From: an uncultured Clostridia bacterium
GTDB taxonomy: Bacteria; Bacillota; Clostridia; Lachnospirales; CAMVHY01
NCBI GenBank assembly: GCA_946415665.1
Contig: CAMKTI010000027.1
Span: 1-15,889, forward strand
Direction: 5' to 3'
DNA: 15,889 bases
Below, in pieces: positions 15,029 to 15,889 of the stretch. Position numbers and translations under genes: made by a program. Each line of letters starts with the position of its first letter. The first letter of the stretch is position 1. Below the pieces are notes generated by a model, which saw nothing but the letters and a program-made list of their open reading frames with translations, had not been told where the DNA came from and did not search any database.

Positions 15029-15826
15029 TTAGGGGCTATCAATCTCATTTTTACTTTCTTCTTCTTTTTTTTCTTCGATTTTGATTATGTTTTCTTTTTT
15101 TTTCGTATCGTTGATTTTATCGATCAAAGATTTAGGCGGTTCTGATTGATTAAGATATTTCATAATCTCGTTGTAGGTATTGCCAAATTCTTCTTCACTA
15201 TATCTTTTCAAACCAACGTGAATACAATCTGCTAATACAAACAAACCGTAAACAATTGCTGCTGAAATTAAAAAATAAAGTGATAAGTTTAAAACGATAA
15301 AAGAAATCAAAGTCGCGACAACAAATAAATTCAAAATTCCCATCAAAATTTTTATCGATGGCTTTGTTTTGGGCGTAAAAAACCAATACATACCGATAAG
15401 TGATAAAAACGCTAAGCCAGTTGTTTTTTTGATAGAAATTGGTTTTTCTTGTTTATCATTTATAACTCCCAATCTCCATCGTAAATATTGGCGATTTGTC
15501 ATTTTCTCAAATTTGTTACTTTTCTCAGGATCTTCACCAAGTAATGGAGTTGAATTTTGTTGCCCACAGTTCGCCAAATCATTGAAGTTTTTAATCTCTT
15601 CAGCGTCAATCAAATATGAAGCATCATATTCATCATTACTATCGAGATTTGAAAGCATTTTCTTACATCTTTCTTCTTTCTTTGTTGCTTCTTTTGCAGT
15701 TGTTAATTTCGCTTTTTTTTCCACATTCTTGCGAAAAGCTATCAAATCATACTCATAAAGATGACTTGATATAAATTTACTCCATTGATTTATTTTTTCT
15801 TCACTCGGTTTATTTTGCATTTGCAT
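15029..15826 (-). CDS. Membrane protein of unknown function
   Basis: I do not recognise this 265-residue protein. It has a charged, Lys/Glu-rich N-terminal half (about 1-135) with no signal peptide, a hydrophobic cluster with three likely membrane helices at about 136-151, 158-180 and 182-204, and a polar tail ending in a Lys/Glu-rich stretch after 240. The block MTNRQYLRWRLGVINDKQEKPI just before the first helix is the most distinctive part. An odd number of helices would place the two ends on opposite sides. I choose ATG 15826 because AAGGAG lies eight bases upstream; a GTG at 15835 is in frame but overlaps that ribosome site. It is convergent with the ABC operon and has its own terminator. 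Confidence 0.8.
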   Translation of the reverse strand: MQMQNKPSEEKINQWSKFISSHLYEYDLIAFRKNVEKKAKLTTAKEATKKEERCKKMLSNLDSNDEYDASYLIDAEEIKNFNDLANCGQQNSTPLLGEDPEKSNKFEKMTNRQYLRWRLGVINDKQEKPISIKKTTGLAFLSLIGMYWFFTPKTKPSIKILMGILNLFVVATLISFIVLNLSLYFLISAAIVYGLFVLADCIHVGLKRYSEEEFGNTYNEIMKYLNQSEPPKSLIDKINDTKKKENIIKIEEKKEEESKNEIDSP

Positions 15827-15862
15827 ATTAATCACTCCTTAAAAAATAAAATTTATAAACAA

Positions 15863-15889
15863 AAAAATGACGTCATTTAACGCGACGTC
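15863..15889. repeat. Partial GACGTC inverted repeat at the right edge
   Basis: GACGTC occurs twice (15868-15873 and 15884-15889), separated by ten bases and preceded by a run of seven A. It may be the arm of a hairpin terminator for a gene beyond the window, seen here only in part. Each copy is also palindromic by itself. Confidence 0.3.

Noticed and set aside
1..15889. Reassigned stop codon (TAG or TGA as sense)
   Set aside because: hisC and hisF end in TAG, and hisA, hisD, era and the binding protein end in TGA, all at normal family C-termini with the next gene overlapping or closely spaced in most cases.
1..15889. CRISPR array, tRNA, rRNA, phage or toxin-antitoxin genes
   Set aside because: No regularly spaced repeats, cloverleaf-like sequences, rRNA motifs or related protein families were seen on either strand.

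Overview
The window is AT-rich chromosomal DNA from a low-GC Firmicute, most likely a clostridial relative. The evidence is the gene content: a hisZ plus short-form hisG pair, fused hisIE, a PHP-type histidinol phosphatase, a YqzL-like microprotein after era, a four-domain S1 protein, strong AGGAGG ribosome sites, and frequent TTG and GTG starts. All three stop codons (TAA, TGA, TAG) are used. Two decayed insertion sequences and a biosynthetic operon with one nonsense codon suggest genome erosion, as in a host-restricted or symbiotic lineage. That lifestyle is inference.

Layout. Positions 1-1471 hold remnants of two IS5-family elements. The left one is cut by the window edge. The right one is complete from end to end, with imperfect terminal inverted repeats and a TA duplication, but its transposase is dead. 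From 9763 down to 1560, on the minus strand, lies a tightly packed histidine operon: hisZ-hisG-hisD-hisC-hisB-hisH-hisA-hisF-hisIE-histidinol phosphatase. Neighbouring genes overlap or nearly touch, so translation is probably coupled. The operon encodes the whole pathway from PRPP and ATP to histidine, but hisG carries an in-frame amber codon at codon 113 with the rest of the gene intact behind it. Upstream, still on the minus strand, are era and a 35-codon yqzL-like gene, ended by a clear intrinsic terminator that separates them from the his promoter.

A 595-base gene-free divergent region (11061-11655) with inverted repeats and candidate promoters separates era from a plus-strand operon. That operon holds an S1-domain protein (rpsA-like) followed after 26 bases or fewer by a polar amino acid ABC transporter: binding lipoprotein, permease and ATPase. 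A convergent minus-strand gene for a three-helix membrane protein of unknown function closes the window and ends in its own G-U-rich terminator.

The region is mostly ordinary core metabolism. I found no new defence, mobile or RNA-guided system. The best leads are the hisG amber codon, the second amber at the catalytic glutamate codon of the transposase, the tiny yqzL gene, the unknown membrane protein, and the structured region upstream of rpsA.
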